Part shown: positions 1-8,398 of the stretch, one piece after another
How the letters are laid out: each line of letters opens with the position of its first letter
Position numbering within the stretch: the first letter of the stretch is position 1
DNA from: an uncultured Bacteroidales bacterium
GTDB lineage: Bacteria > Bacteroidota > Bacteroidia > Bacteroidales > Muribaculaceae
DNA length: 44,925 bases
Assembly (NCBI GenBank): GCA_900544535.1
Contig: UQVH01000022.1
Span: 1 to 44,925, forward strand
Direction: 5' to 3'
Notes under the pieces: model-generated
Seen by the model: the letters and a program-made list of their open reading frames with translations, nothing else
The model's database searches: none
Told to the model about the DNA's origin: nothing
Translations under genes and position numbers: made by a program

Positions 1-188
1 CGGTCGAACACGAGAACAAACTTATTCGTCAGTACATCCCTAAGAAATCCAATTTTAATGACTTTTCTGATAATTTCGTCCGCAATGTAGGTCGTAAGCT
101 AAATATGAGACCGCGTAAAAAACTCAACTTCTCAACACCCAAAACTGAATTCTTCAAACAAATCGCTAATTTTGCACTTGCCAGTTGA
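1..188 (+). mobile_element. IS30-family transposase, C-terminal fragment (runs off the window start)
   Basis: An open frame enters at base 3 and stops with TGA at 186-188, giving the last 61 residues of a transposase. It contains HENKLIRQYIPK followed about 30 residues later by NMRPRKKLNFSTP, the pattern of the end of the IS30 DDE integrase core: the glutamate of the catalytic triad sits in the HEN segment and the RPRK motif lies downstream. The rest of the element is outside the window, so whether it is intact cannot be told. The right inverted repeat should lie near 165-235, but I cannot define it without the left end. In relatives rpoC normally precedes rpsL, so the element probably inserted between the rpoBC and str clusters (inference). 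Confidence 0.85.
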
Positions 189-238
189 ACCTGCGACCTG
201 CGCCAAATTTTAATGCTGCGAAAAATATTTTGGAAATG

Positions 239-270
239 TTTGGTAGTTAGGAAAATAAGTTGTAATTTTG
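239..270 (+). promoter_or_regulatory. Bacteroidetes-type promoter of the str/S10/spc operon
   Basis: A -33 TTTG at 239-242 and a -7 TAATTTTG at 263-270 are separated by 20 bp, matching the TTTG/TAnnTTTG consensus of the primary sigma factor of Bacteroides. Transcription would start near 274-277, giving a leader of about 140 nt before rpsL. It lies only about 50 bp past the transposase stop codon. The operon therefore has its own start even if the insertion sequence cut it off from upstream genes. Confidence 0.75.
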
Positions 271-292
271 CATCGCTTTTAGGAGCGGCTTG

Positions 293-340
293 TCGTCACG
301 ATTACGTTAACCTCTTGATAATTAACGGGATCGTTGACGA
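293..340 (+). promoter_or_regulatory. Leader hairpin upstream of rpsL
   Basis: The 5' untranslated region can fold into one long interrupted hairpin. TCGTC 293-297 pairs with GACGA 336-340, ACGAT 298-302 with ATCGT 330-334, and CGTTAA 305-310 with TTAACG 322-327, with a loop at 311-321. That is 16 Watson-Crick pairs broken by a TA/GG internal loop and a one-base bulge. It is not followed by a T-run, so it is not an obvious terminator. A regulatory leader or a stability element are both possible. Confidence 0.45.
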
Positions 341-418
341 AAAGTACGTGTAATAAACAAGCTTGTAAAACGAAACAACAACTACTAATCATTATTAAAT
401 AAATCAAAAGAAAGCAAG

Positions 419-802
419 ATGCCTACTATTCAGCAATTAGTAAGAAAAGGTCGCGTGGCTCTTGAAGATAAGAGCAAGTCACCCGCACTTGATTCATGCC
501 CCCAGCGTCGTGGCGTGTGTGTGCGTGTGTACACCACCACTCCCAAAAAGCCTAACTCGGCTATGCGTAAGGTGGCTCGTGTGCGCCTGACCAACGGTAA
601 GGAAGTCAACAGCTACATCCCCGGTGAAGGCCACAATCTTCAGGAACACTCAATCGTGCTTGTTCGCGGTGGTCGTGTGAAAGACCTCCCCGGTGTGCGT
701 TATCACATCGTTCGCGGCACGCTCGATACCAGCGGCGTTAAGGATCGTACACAGCGTCGTAGCAAGTATGGCGCAAAGCGTCCCAAGGCTGCAAAGAAGT
801 AA
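419..802 (+). CDS. rpsL: 30S ribosomal protein S12 (uS12)
   Basis: S12 lies at the decoding centre of the small subunit and controls tRNA selection fidelity. The 127 residues start MPTIQQLVRKGR and carry the conserved PKKPNSA loop and the RGGRVKDLPGVRYH loop. Both lysines whose substitution gives streptomycin resistance (E. coli K42 and K87 positions) are wild type. The protein is about three residues longer than the E. coli one because of a basic KYGAKRPKAAKK tail. It is the first gene of the operon, about 140 nt behind the promoter. A 180-bp gap separates it from rpsG. No Shine-Dalgarno is seen, only an A-rich stretch as usual in this phylum. Confidence 0.98.
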   Translation: MPTIQQLVRKGRVALEDKSKSPALDSCPQRRGVCVRVYTTTPKKPNSAMRKVARVRLTNGKEVNSYIPGEGHNLQEHSIVLVRGGRVKDLPGVRYHIVRGTLDTSGVKDRTQRRSKYGAKRPKAAKK

Positions 803-982
803 AAATCCGCAAGCCCTTTTCTGAAAACAAAATTTTAAATTAAAAACAGAGTCGTTAAACCCTCGTTTTTGATTTGACTGGAAGGCTAAATCACAGGTTG
901 AGTAAATGATGCCCGGAGGGGTATCGTTGAAGATTAAAGATGCAGCAACCAAGCAACCAAAAACAAAACATTTCCTCAAAAA
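803..982 (+). promoter_or_regulatory. Untranslated gap before rpsG; candidate S7-responsive RNA element
   Basis: The 180 bases hold no gene. CCCTC at 860-864 can pair with GAGGG at 916-920, enclosing a hairpin TGATTT 870-875/AAATCA 888-893. The segment around 909-925 (ATGCCCGGAGGGG) is G-rich in an otherwise AT-rich gap, and there is no TAnnTTTG promoter motif or T-run terminator. In E. coli S7 represses the str operon by binding the rpsL-rpsG interval. A similar role here is inference from position and foldability only. Confidence 0.35.
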
Positions 983-1459
983 ATGAGAAAAGCAAAACCT
1001 AAGAAGCGGGTGATTCTTCCCGATCCCGTGTTTAATGATGTGAGAGTGTCGAAGTTCGTGAACCATCTTATGTATGATGGCAAGAAGAATACTTCTTACA
1101 CTATTTTCTATTCCGCTCTCGATCTCGTGAAGAACAAACTTCCCAACGAAGAGAAGACCGCTCTTGAGATTTGGAAAAAAGCTCTTGAAAATGTGACTCC
1201 CCAGGTAGAGGTTAAGTCACGTCGTGTCGGTGGTGCGACATTCCAGGTTCCTACTGAAATCCGTCCCGACCGCAAGGAATCTATCTCGATGAAAAACCTG
1301 ATTCTCTACGCCCGCAAGCGCGGCGGCAAGACAATGGCTGAGAAGCTGGCTGCCGAGATCGTAGACGCATTCAATGATCAGGGTGGTGCTTACAAGCGTA
1401 AAGAAGATATGCACAAGATGGCCGAGGCTAACCGCGCATTCGCTCACTTCCGTTTCTAA
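983..1459 (+). CDS. rpsG: 30S ribosomal protein S7 (uS7)
   Basis: S7 is the primary binder that nucleates assembly of the 30S head and lines the E site. The 158-residue product begins MRKAKPKKRVILPDPVF and contains the conserved VNHLMYDGKK and VGGATFQVPTEIRP segments, with a C-terminal helix ending AEANRAFAHFRF. Length and motifs match bacterial S7. It lies 180 bp after rpsL, an unusually long gap for this cluster, and 41 bp before fusA. In enterobacteria S7 is the autoregulator of the str operon, which gives the gap possible meaning. Confidence 0.98.
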   Translation: MRKAKPKKRVILPDPVFNDVRVSKFVNHLMYDGKKNTSYTIFYSALDLVKNKLPNEEKTALEIWKKALENVTPQVEVKSRRVGGATFQVPTEIRPDRKESISMKNLILYARKRGGKTMAEKLAAEIVDAFNDQGGAYKRKEDMHKMAEANRAFAHFRF

Positions 1460-1500
1460 GCCTTTATTAATTTCATTCATTTAGATTCACACAAATCAAA

Positions 1501-3627
1501 ATGGCTAAATCAGACGCACATTTAAAATATACGCGCAACATCGGTATCATGGCTCACATTGATGCCGGTAAGACCACTACTTCCGAGCGTATCCTTTTCT
1601 ACACCGGTCTTACCCACAAGATCGGCGAGGTTCATGACGGCGCAGCCACAATGGACTGGATGGAACAGGAGCAGGAACGTGGTATCACAATCACTTCCGC
1701 CGCAACTACCACTTTCTGGAAGTATGCCGGCGATCAGTTCAAGATCAACCTTATTGACACTCCGGGACACGTTGACTTCACTGTCGAAGTTGAACGTTCG
1801 CTCCGTGTGCTCGACGGCGCTGTCGCCACTTTCTGTGCAGTCGGCGGTGTTGAACCGCAGTCTGAGACTGTATGGCGCCAGGCTGACAAATATAATGTAC
1901 CCCGTATCGGCTATGTGAACAAGATGGACCGTTCGGGTGCAAACTTCTTTGAGGTTGTACGTCAGCTCAAGGATGTGCTCGGCGCAAATCCCTGCCCCAT
2001 TCAGATTCCTATCGGTGCTGAAGAAACTTTCAAAGGTGTGGTTGACCTCATCCTCATGAAGGCCATCTTCTGGCATGACGAATCAATGGGAGCCGACTAT
2101 ACGGTAGAGGAAATTCCCGCAAACCTCTTGGCAGAAGCCGAAGAGTGGCGCGACAAGATGCTCGAAAAGATCGCTGAGTTCGACGACGCTCTCATGGAGA
2201 AATATTTCGACGATCCCTCTACCATTACTGAAGACGAGATCCGCCGCGCTCTCCGCAACGCTACTCTCAAGATGGAAGTCGTTCCGATGATTTGCGGTTC
2301 TTCATTCAAGAACAAAGGCGTGCAGTGTCTGCTCGACGCTGTCTGCGCATATCTTCCCAGCCCGGTTGACTCAGGTGCAGTTGAAGGAACCAATCCTGAT
2401 GATCCCGACAAGGTCGAGACCCGCGAGCCGTCATCTGAAGCTCCTATGTGTGCTCTCGCATTTAAGATCGCTACCGACCCCTATGTAGGCCGTCTGACAT
2501 TCTTCCGTGTCTACTCAGGCGATGTTGTTGCCGGCAGCTACGTGCTCAACAGCCGTTCAGGCAAGAAGGAGCGTGTCAGCCGTCTGTTCCAGATGCACTC
2601 CAACAAGCAGAATGCAAAGGAATCAATCGACTGCGGCGATATAGGCGCAGGTGTAGGTTTCAAGGATATCCGCACCGGTGACACCCTCTGCGACGAAAAC
2701 CATCCTATCGTACTTGAGGCTATGGAATTCCCCGATCCCGTTATCGGTATCGCTGTTGAACCCAAGACTCAGAAAGACCTTGACAAACTCGGTGTCGGTC
2801 TCCAGAAACTTGCTGAAGAAGACCCGACTTTCCGCGTAGAGACAAACGAAGAGACAGGCCAGACCGTCATCTCCGGTATGGGCGAGCTTCACCTCGATAT
2901 CATCATCGACCGTCTCCGTCGCGAATTCAAGGTTGAATGTAACCAGGGCCGTCCGCAGGTTACTTACAAGGAAGCCATCACCAAGCCTGTTGAACTCCGT
3001 GAGGTATTCAAGAAGCAGACCGGTGGCCGCGGTAAGTTCGCCGACATCATCGTCCGCGTTGAACCCGTTGACGAAGGATTCGAAGGCAACCTCCAGTTTG
3101 TTGACGAAGTCAAGGGCGGTAACATTCCTAAGGAATTCATCCCCTCGATCCAGAAGGGCTTCACTACCGCTATGAAGAACGGTGTTCTCGCCGGCTTCCC
3201 GGTTGACCAGCTCAAGGTTACAGTGATCGACGGTTCGTTCCACCCGGTTGACTCCGATCAGCTTTCGTTCGAACTCTGTGCCATCCAGGCCTTCAAGAAG
3301 GCATCTGAAAAGGCCGGTCCCGTCCTCCTCGAACCTATCTTCAAGGTAGAAGTCGTTACTCCCGAAGAAAGCATGGGTGACGTCATCGGTGACCTTAACA
3401 AGCGTCGCGGTCAGGTTGAAGGTATGGAAACCAGCCGTTCAGGCGCACGTATCGTCAAGGCCAAGGCTCCTCTTGCCGAAATGTTCGGCTATGTGACCGC
3501 CCTGCGTACAATCACCTCCGGCCGTGCCACCTCGACCATGACTTTCAGCCACTACGCTGAAGTAAGCAGCTCGATCGCCAAGAACGTGCTGACCGAATGC
3601 CAGGGCCGTGTTGACCTCATCAAGTAA
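1501..3627 (+). CDS. fusA: Elongation factor G
   Basis: EF-G is the GTPase that drives tRNA-mRNA translocation and, with RRF, ribosome recycling. The 708-residue protein has all GTPase motifs: G1 AHIDAGKTT near residue 20, switch I RGITITSA, G3 DTPGHVDF and G4 NKMD. Domains II to V follow, including the GGRGKFADI loop of domain IV. It is a canonical EF-G1, not the GTPase-defective EF-G2 paralogue known in Bacteroides. In E. coli tufA follows fusA; here rpsJ follows 26 bp later, so the str and S10 clusters are fused and tuf must be elsewhere. Confidence 0.98.
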   Translation: MAKSDAHLKYTRNIGIMAHIDAGKTTTSERILFYTGLTHKIGEVHDGAATMDWMEQEQERGITITSAATTTFWKYAGDQFKINLIDTPGHVDFTVEVERSLRVLDGAVATFCAVGGVEPQSETVWRQADKYNVPRIGYVNKMDRSGANFFEVVRQLKDVLGANPCPIQIPIGAEETFKGVVDLILMKAIFWHDESMGADYTVEEIPANLLAEAEEWRDKMLEKIAEFDDALMEKYFDDPSTITEDEIRRALRNATLKMEVVPMICGSSFKNKGVQCLLDAVCAYLPSPVDSGAVEGTNPDDPDKVETREPSSEAPMCALAFKIATDPYVGRLTFFRVYSGDVVAGSYVLNSRSGKKERVSRLFQMHSNKQNAKESIDCGDIGAGVGFKDIRTGDTLCDENHPIVLEAMEFPDPVIGIAVEPKTQKDLDKLGVGLQKLAEEDPTFRVETNEETGQTVISGMGELHLDIIIDRLRREFKVECNQGRPQVTYKEAITKPVELREVFKKQTGGRGKFADIIVRVEPVDEGFEGNLQFVDEVKGGNIPKEFIPSIQKGFTTAMKNGVLAGFPVDQLKVTVIDGSFHPVDSDQLSFELCAIQAFKKASEKAGPVLLEPIFKVEVVTPEESMGDVIGDLNKRRGQVEGMETSRSGARIVKAKAPLAEMFGYVTALRTITSGRATSTMTFSHYAEVSSSIAKNVLTECQGRVDLIK

Positions 3628-3653
3628 GACAAACACTTTCATTCAACAAAGAT

Positions 3654-3959
3654 ATGGACCAAACAATCAGAATCAAACTTAAATCCTACGACTACAACTT
3701 GGTTGACAAGTCGGCTGAGAAGATTGTGAAGACCGTAAAAGCAACAGGTGCTGTGATCAGCGGACCTATTCCCCTGCCCACTCACCGTCGTGTTTTCACT
3801 GTCAACCGCTCGACCTTCGTCAACAAGAAATCGCGCGAGCAGTTCCAACTCTCGTCCTACAAGCGTCTGATCGACATCCACAACTCTACCGGCAAAACCG
3901 TAGACGCGCTGATGAAACTCGAACTCCCATCAGGCGTAGAAGTAGAAATCAAAGTCTGA
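3654..3959 (+). CDS. rpsJ: 30S ribosomal protein S10 (uS10)
   Basis: S10 is a head protein of the small subunit and in E. coli also the NusE partner of NusB in antitermination. The 101 residues start MDQTIRIKLKSYDYNLVD and include the conserved GPIPLPTHRRVFTV loop, near-identical in length to other bacterial S10 proteins. It follows fusA by 26 bp with no promoter motif between, so it should be co-transcribed with the str genes. The 90-bp interval to rplC is AT-rich and shows no clear hairpin or promoter. Confidence 0.98.
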   Translation: MDQTIRIKLKSYDYNLVDKSAEKIVKTVKATGAVISGPIPLPTHRRVFTVNRSTFVNKKSREQFQLSSYKRLIDIHNSTGKTVDALMKLELPSGVEVEIKV

Positions 3960-4049
3960 TCCCCACGCGGTAGAAAGACAACAAAAAAAGGATTCAAGTA
4001 ATCACAAACAACTCCCCACAATCAGTTCACATTTTTAAATCAAAGAGAA

Positions 4050-4667
4050 ATGCCAGGATTATTAGGAAAGAAAATCGGAATGACATCCGTTTTCAGTGCC
4101 GACGGCAAGAACGTGCCGTGCACTGTTATCGAAGTAGGCCCCTGCGTAGTTACTCAGATTAAAACGGCTGACAAAGACGGTTATGAGGCCGTGCAGCTTG
4201 GTTTCACTGAAAAGAAAGACAAGCACACCACTGCCCCTATGGCCGGTCACTTCAAGAAAGCCGGAGTAGCTCCCCAGCGCCACTTGGCCGAGTTCAAAGG
4301 ATTTGACGGCGAGTACAAACTCGGTGATACCATCACAGTCGATCTCTTCAACGAGAATGACTTCGTCGACATTCAGGGTACCTCGAAGGGTAAAGGCTTC
4401 CAGGGTGTGGTTAAGCGTCACGGTTTCGGTGGCGTAGGCCAGAGCACTCATGGTCAGCACAACCGTCTTCGCGCTCCCGGTTCGGTCGGCGCCTGCTCTT
4501 ATCCCGCTAAGGTGTTCAAAGGAATGCGTATGGCAGGCCAGATGGGCAACGAGAAAGTGACAATTCAAAACCTCCAGGTGCTCAAGGTGATCGCAGACCA
4601 CAATCTGCTCCTCATCAAGGGTTCAATCCCCGGAAGTAAAGGTTCAATCGTTTTAATTGAGAAATAA
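4050..4667 (+). CDS. rplC: 50S ribosomal protein L3 (uL3)
   Basis: L3 binds 23S rRNA early in assembly and reaches towards the peptidyl transferase centre. The 205-residue sequence has the N-terminal LLGKKIGMTSVF motif and the conserved basic extension TSKGKGFQGVVKRHGFGG followed by SVGACSYPAKVFKGMRMAG. The length is usual. Its stop codon overlaps the rplD start by one base (TAATG), the arrangement expected for translational coupling. Confidence 0.98.
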   Translation: MPGLLGKKIGMTSVFSADGKNVPCTVIEVGPCVVTQIKTADKDGYEAVQLGFTEKKDKHTTAPMAGHFKKAGVAPQRHLAEFKGFDGEYKLGDTITVDLFNENDFVDIQGTSKGKGFQGVVKRHGFGGVGQSTHGQHNRLRAPGSVGACSYPAKVFKGMRMAGQMGNEKVTIQNLQVLKVIADHNLLLIKGSIPGSKGSIVLIEK

Positions 4668-5287
4668 TGGAAGTCGCAATTTACAATATCAAAGGTGAAG
4701 ACACCGGTCGCAAAGCTCAGCTCAGCGACGAAGTTTTTGCAGTAGATGCAAACGAGCACGCCGTTTATCTCGATGTGAAGCAGTATCTCGCCAACCAGCG
4801 TCAGGGTACTCACAAGTCCAAAGAACGTAGCGAAGTTTCGGGCTCTACCCGCAAACTCCACAAGCAGAAAGGCGGCGGCGGCAGCCGTATCGGCGACATC
4901 AACTCACCGGTTCTTGTCGGTGGTGGTCGTGTATTCGGTCCCCGTCCCCGTGACTACCGCTTCAAGTTGAATAAGAAAGTGAAAGCGCTCGCCCGCAAAA
5001 GTGCGTTGACCTATAAGGTACAGGATTCCCAGCTCATCGTCGTTGAAGACTTCAACTTCGAGGCTCCGAAAACTAAAGATTTTGTAAATTTTACTAAAAA
5101 TCTTAAAGTTGACGGCAAAAAGGTTCTCCTCGTTTTACCGGGTCAGAATAAAAACGTAACTTTGTCAGCCCGAAATATTCCCGATGCTAAAACCATCGAC
5201 GCTTCGGCGCTTAACACTTACGCGCTCATGAACTCTAACGCTGTCATCCTCACGGAGAGCAGCCTTGATTTCATTAACAAACTTTAA
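4667..5287 (+). CDS. rplD: 50S ribosomal protein L4 (uL4)
   Basis: L4 has a globular domain on the subunit surface and a loop lining the peptide exit tunnel. The 206-residue product contains the tunnel-loop segment KLHKQKGGGGSRIGD and the VFGPRPRDYRFKLNKK motif, both conserved. E. coli L4 autoregulates the S10 operon, but no leader-like gap lies just upstream here because the gene overlaps rplC by one base. rplW follows 23 bp later. Codon use from about 5080 on is more AT-rich than in the neighbouring genes, still in frame. Confidence 0.98.
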   Translation: MEVAIYNIKGEDTGRKAQLSDEVFAVDANEHAVYLDVKQYLANQRQGTHKSKERSEVSGSTRKLHKQKGGGGSRIGDINSPVLVGGGRVFGPRPRDYRFKLNKKVKALARKSALTYKVQDSQLIVVEDFNFEAPKTKDFVNFTKNLKVDGKKVLLVLPGQNKNVTLSARNIPDAKTIDASALNTYALMNSNAVILTESSLDFINKL

Positions 5288-5310
5288 CCTCAAACGAGAA
5301 AGTATAGAAA

Positions 5311-5601
5311 ATGGAAATTTCAATCAAACCCATCGTAACAGAGAAGGCAAACAATCTCATCGAGAAGCTCAACCGTTACACCTTCGCCGTTTCTCCTGAG
5401 GCTAACAAGTATCAGATCAAGTCGCTCGTCGAGAATCTCTACGGCGTGAAAGTAGTCCGCGTAAACACCATCAATGTCCGCAGCAAGAACAAATCACGCT
5501 GGACCAAGAGCGGTTTGCTCCGTGGCAAGACCGCTGCCTGGAAGAAAGCGCTTGTAACACTTGCCGAAGGACAGAATATTGACTTTTACAGCAATATCTA
5601 A
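5311..5601 (+). CDS. rplW: 50S ribosomal protein L23 (uL23)
   Basis: L23 sits at the exit tunnel rim and is the docking site for trigger factor and SRP. The 96 residues have IKPIVTEKANNLIEKLNRYTFAV and the VNTINVRSKNK motif typical of the family, with normal length for a bacterial L23. It is separated from rplD by 23 bp and from rplB by only 7 bp, so translation of the pair is probably linked. Confidence 0.97.
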   Translation: MEISIKPIVTEKANNLIEKLNRYTFAVSPEANKYQIKSLVENLYGVKVVRVNTINVRSKNKSRWTKSGLLRGKTAAWKKALVTLAEGQNIDFYSNI

Positions 5602-5608
5602 ATAAAAA

Positions 5609-6436
5609 ATGGCAGTAAGAAAATTCAAGCCCACAACACCGGGGCAGAGACACAAAGTTATCGGTGTATTCAAAGGTACCATCACTGCTACTACACCGGA
5701 AAAATCTCTTACAGTCGGTAAAAAAGCCTCCGGCGGCCGTAACGCCGAAGGCCATCTCACCACCCGCTACCTTGGTGGTGGCCACAAGCGCAAATACCGC
5801 ATCATTGACTTTAAGAGAACCAAAGACGGTGTTCCCGCAGTAGTAAAGAGCATCGAGTACGATCCCAACCGTTCGGCCCGCATCGCCCTCCTTTACTACA
5901 AAGACGGTGCCAAAGCCTATATCATTGCACCCAACGGCTTAAAAGTTGGTGATGTGCTTCTTTCAGGCCCTGAGGCTCAGCCTGAGGTAGGTAACTGCCT
6001 CCCGCTGGCCAACATTCCTGTCGGTACGCTCATCCACAACATTGAGTTGCGTCCCGGCCAGGGCGCTTTCATGGCCCGCTCGGCAGGCACTTTCGCCCAG
6101 CTGATCTCCCGTGAAGGCACCTACGCCATCGTTAAATTACCTTCGGGTGAAACCCGTAAGATCCTCGCAGCTTGCCGCGCCACCGTAGGCGTTGTCGGCA
6201 ACTCTGAGCACTCGCTCGAACAGTCCGGCAAGGCCGGCCGTTCACGCTGGCTCGGTCGTCGTCCCCGCAACCGCGGCGTAGTAATGAACCCTGTCGATCA
6301 CCCCATGGGCGGTGGCGAAGGCCGCGCTTCCGGTGGTCATCCCCGTTCTCGCAAGGGTCTCTACTCTAAGGGTCTTAAGACTCGTGCCCCGAAGAAACAT
6401 TCTTCGAAGTACATTATTGAAAGAAGAAAAAAGTAA
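5609..6436 (+). CDS. rplB: 50S ribosomal protein L2 (uL2)
   Basis: L2 is a primary 23S rRNA binder needed for subunit association and for a functional peptidyl transferase centre. The 275-residue protein begins MAVRKFKPTTPGQRH and carries the central NPVDHPMGGGEGRASGG segment. Many bacteria have HPHGGGEG there; the Met in place of the second His is seen here, and from memory is common in Bacteroidetes. The C terminus is KYIIERRKK. It lies 7 bp after rplW and 27 bp before rpsS. Confidence 0.98.
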   Translation: MAVRKFKPTTPGQRHKVIGVFKGTITATTPEKSLTVGKKASGGRNAEGHLTTRYLGGGHKRKYRIIDFKRTKDGVPAVVKSIEYDPNRSARIALLYYKDGAKAYIIAPNGLKVGDVLLSGPEAQPEVGNCLPLANIPVGTLIHNIELRPGQGAFMARSAGTFAQLISREGTYAIVKLPSGETRKILAACRATVGVVGNSEHSLEQSGKAGRSRWLGRRPRNRGVVMNPVDHPMGGGEGRASGGHPRSRKGLYSKGLKTRAPKKHSSKYIIERRKK

Positions 6437-6463
6437 TCTGATTTAACATTAGCAACACTTATC

Positions 6464-6733
6464 ATGAGTCGTTCATTAAAAAAAGGCCCCTTTATCAGCG
6501 TGAAGCTCGAAAAGAAGGTCGCTGCAATGGAAGAGAGCGGTAAGAAATCGGTTATCAAGACTTGGAGCCGTGCATCAATGATCGCCCCCGAATTTGTAGG
6601 ACACACTTTCGCAGTTCACAACGGTAACAAATTTATCCCTGTCTACGTTACTGAAAACATGGTAGGTCACAAGCTCGGTGAGTTCGCTCCCACCCGTACC
6701 TTCCGTGGTCACTCCGGTAACCGCAAGAAATAA
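6464..6733 (+). CDS. rpsS: 30S ribosomal protein S19 (uS19)
   Basis: S19 is a head protein that contacts S13 and the intersubunit bridge. The 89 residues begin MSRSLKKGPFISVKLEKKV and contain IKTWSRASMIAPEFVGHTFAVHNG and the C-terminal GEFAPTRTFRGH, all diagnostic. The length matches the family. The gene order rplB-rpsS-rplV is the universal S10 cluster order. A 54-bp AT-rich interval precedes rplV. Confidence 0.98.
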   Translation: MSRSLKKGPFISVKLEKKVAAMEESGKKSVIKTWSRASMIAPEFVGHTFAVHNGNKFIPVYVTENMVGHKLGEFAPTRTFRGHSGNRKK

Positions 6734-6787
6734 ATCGGGCCCTGATATAACTAATTCATTTGTAAAAAAGAAAAGAATTACAATAAA

Positions 6788-7198
6788 ATGGGTGTAAGAA
6801 AAAGAAATTCAGCCGACCTCAGGAAAGCCGAACAGAAGACGGTAGCTTTCGCAAAGCTCCTCAACATCCCCACCTCGCCCCGCAAGATGCGCCTTGTCGC
6901 TGACATGGTGCGCGGCGTAGAGGTAAACCGTGCGCTCGGCATCCTTAAGTTCTCCAATAAGGAAGCGGCTGCCCGCCTCGAAAAGCTCCTCCGTTCGGCT
7001 ATCGCCAACTGGGAAGCCAAAAACGAACGTAAAGCCGACGCCGGCGAGCTTTATGTCAGCACAATCTATGTAAACTGTGCTCCTATGCTCAAGCGTCTGC
7101 GCACCGCTCCCCAAGGCCGCGGCTATCGTATCCGCAAACGCGCAAACCACGTCACATTGATTGTTGACACAATTGATAACAAAAACGCTAAAGCTTAA
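6788..7198 (+). CDS. rplV: 50S ribosomal protein L22 (uL22)
   Basis: L22 has a beta hairpin that lines the exit tunnel next to the macrolide site. At 136 residues it is longer than the 110-residue E. coli form. The extra residues are the N-terminal MGVRKRNSADLRKAEQ stretch plus a short C-terminal tail. The core NIPTSPRKMRLVADMVRG and the hairpin segment RLRTAPQGRGYRIRKRANHVT are conserved, with no deletion of the kind that gives macrolide resistance. rpsC starts 3 bp after the stop. Confidence 0.97.
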   Translation: MGVRKRNSADLRKAEQKTVAFAKLLNIPTSPRKMRLVADMVRGVEVNRALGILKFSNKEAAARLEKLLRSAIANWEAKNERKADAGELYVSTIYVNCAPMLKRLRTAPQGRGYRIRKRANHVTLIVDTIDNKNAKA

Positions 7199-7201
7199 CA
7201 A

Positions 7202-7936
7202 ATGGGACAGAAAGTAAATCCAATCAGCAATCGCTTGGGAGTTATCCGTGGATGGGACTCTAACTGGTATGGCGGTAAGAAATACGGCGATACTCTGCTT
7301 GAGGACTCTAAACTCCGCAAGTATCTCAATGTCCGCCTTGCAAAGTCAAGCGTTTCGCGCATCGTCATCGAGCGCACCATGAAGCTCATCACCATCACTG
7401 TCTGCACTTCGCGTCCCGGTCTGATCATCGGCAAGGGCGGCTCTGAAGTCGACAAGCTGAAGGAAGAGCTCAAGAAGATCACCGACAAGGATGTCCAGAT
7501 CAACATCTATGAAGTTAAACGCCCCGAACTCGACGCTCAGATCGTAGCATCGACCATCGCCCGCCAGATCGAAGGCAAGATAGCCTATCGCCGTGCAGTG
7601 AAGATGGCTGTCGCTTCGACAATGCGCGCCGGAGCCGAAGGCATCAAGGTTCAGGTTTCAGGCCGTCTCAACGGAGCTGAAATGGCCCGTTCCGAGATGT
7701 TCAAGGAAGGCCGTACTCCGCTCCACACTCTTCGTGCCGACATCGACTATGCACTGGTCGAAGCCCACACAAAGGTAGGTGTGATCGGTGTGAAGGTATG
7801 GATCTGCCGCGGCGAAGTTTACGGAAAGCGTGACCTGGCTCCCCAGTACACTTCAAACCAGAAGGACTCCCGCGGTGCAGCTTCAAACGGCGCTCCCCGT
7901 CGCGGCGGTTTCCGCAAACCCAAAAACAACCGTTAA
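7202..7936 (+). CDS. rpsC: 30S ribosomal protein S3 (uS3)
   Basis: S3 helps form the mRNA entry tunnel and its helicase-like activity. The 244 residues begin MGQKVNPISNRLGVIRGWDS and have a type II KH domain with the GLIIGKGGSEVDKL loop. The C-terminal part has RTPLHTLRADIDY and a basic tail rich in Gly, Arg and Asn that is somewhat longer than in E. coli (233 aa). It is spaced 3 bp after rplV and 24 bp before rplP. Confidence 0.98.
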   Translation: MGQKVNPISNRLGVIRGWDSNWYGGKKYGDTLLEDSKLRKYLNVRLAKSSVSRIVIERTMKLITITVCTSRPGLIIGKGGSEVDKLKEELKKITDKDVQINIYEVKRPELDAQIVASTIARQIEGKIAYRRAVKMAVASTMRAGAEGIKVQVSGRLNGAEMARSEMFKEGRTPLHTLRADIDYALVEAHTKVGVIGVKVWICRGEVYGKRDLAPQYTSNQKDSRGAASNGAPRRGGFRKPKNNR

Positions 7937-7960
7937 ACCCACAATTGATTCAACAAAACA

Positions 7961-8392
7961 ATGTTACAACCCAAGAAAACCAAATTCCGCCGCGCGCAAA
8001 AAGGCCGCATGAAAGGCATTGCGCAGCGTGGCAACCAGTTGGCCTTCGGTTCGTTCGGCATAAAGACCCTGGAGTCTAAGTGGATCACCGGTCGCCAGAT
8101 TGAAGCCGCCCGTATCGCAGTAACCCGTTACATGCAGCGTCAGGGCCAGATCTGGATTCGCATCTTCCCGGATAAACCCATCACCAAGAAACCCGCCGAG
8201 GTCCGCATGGGTAAAGGTAAAGGTGCTCCCGAAGGATTCGTAGCCCCCGTAACCCCCGGCCGCGTTATAATAGAGGTTGAAGGCGTATCTTACGACATCG
8301 CCAAGGAAGCCCTCCGCCTCGCAGCTCAGAAACTCCCCGTGACCACAAAATTCGTTGTGCGCCGCGACTATGACCCAACCCAAAATGTGTAA
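7961..8392 (+). CDS. rplP: 50S ribosomal protein L16 (uL16)
   Basis: L16 is a late-assembly protein near the A site of the large subunit. The 143-residue product begins MLQPKKTKFRRAQKGRMKG, has ITGRQIEAARIAVTRYMQRQGQIW and the MGKGKGAPEGFVAPV loop that contacts A-site tRNA. Length is about seven residues over the E. coli protein. rpmC follows 6 bp after the stop codon. Confidence 0.98.
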   Translation: MLQPKKTKFRRAQKGRMKGIAQRGNQLAFGSFGIKTLESKWITGRQIEAARIAVTRYMQRQGQIWIRIFPDKPITKKPAEVRMGKGKGAPEGFVAPVTPGRVIIEVEGVSYDIAKEALRLAAQKLPVTTKFVVRRDYDPTQNV

Positions 8393-8398
8393 CCCGTC

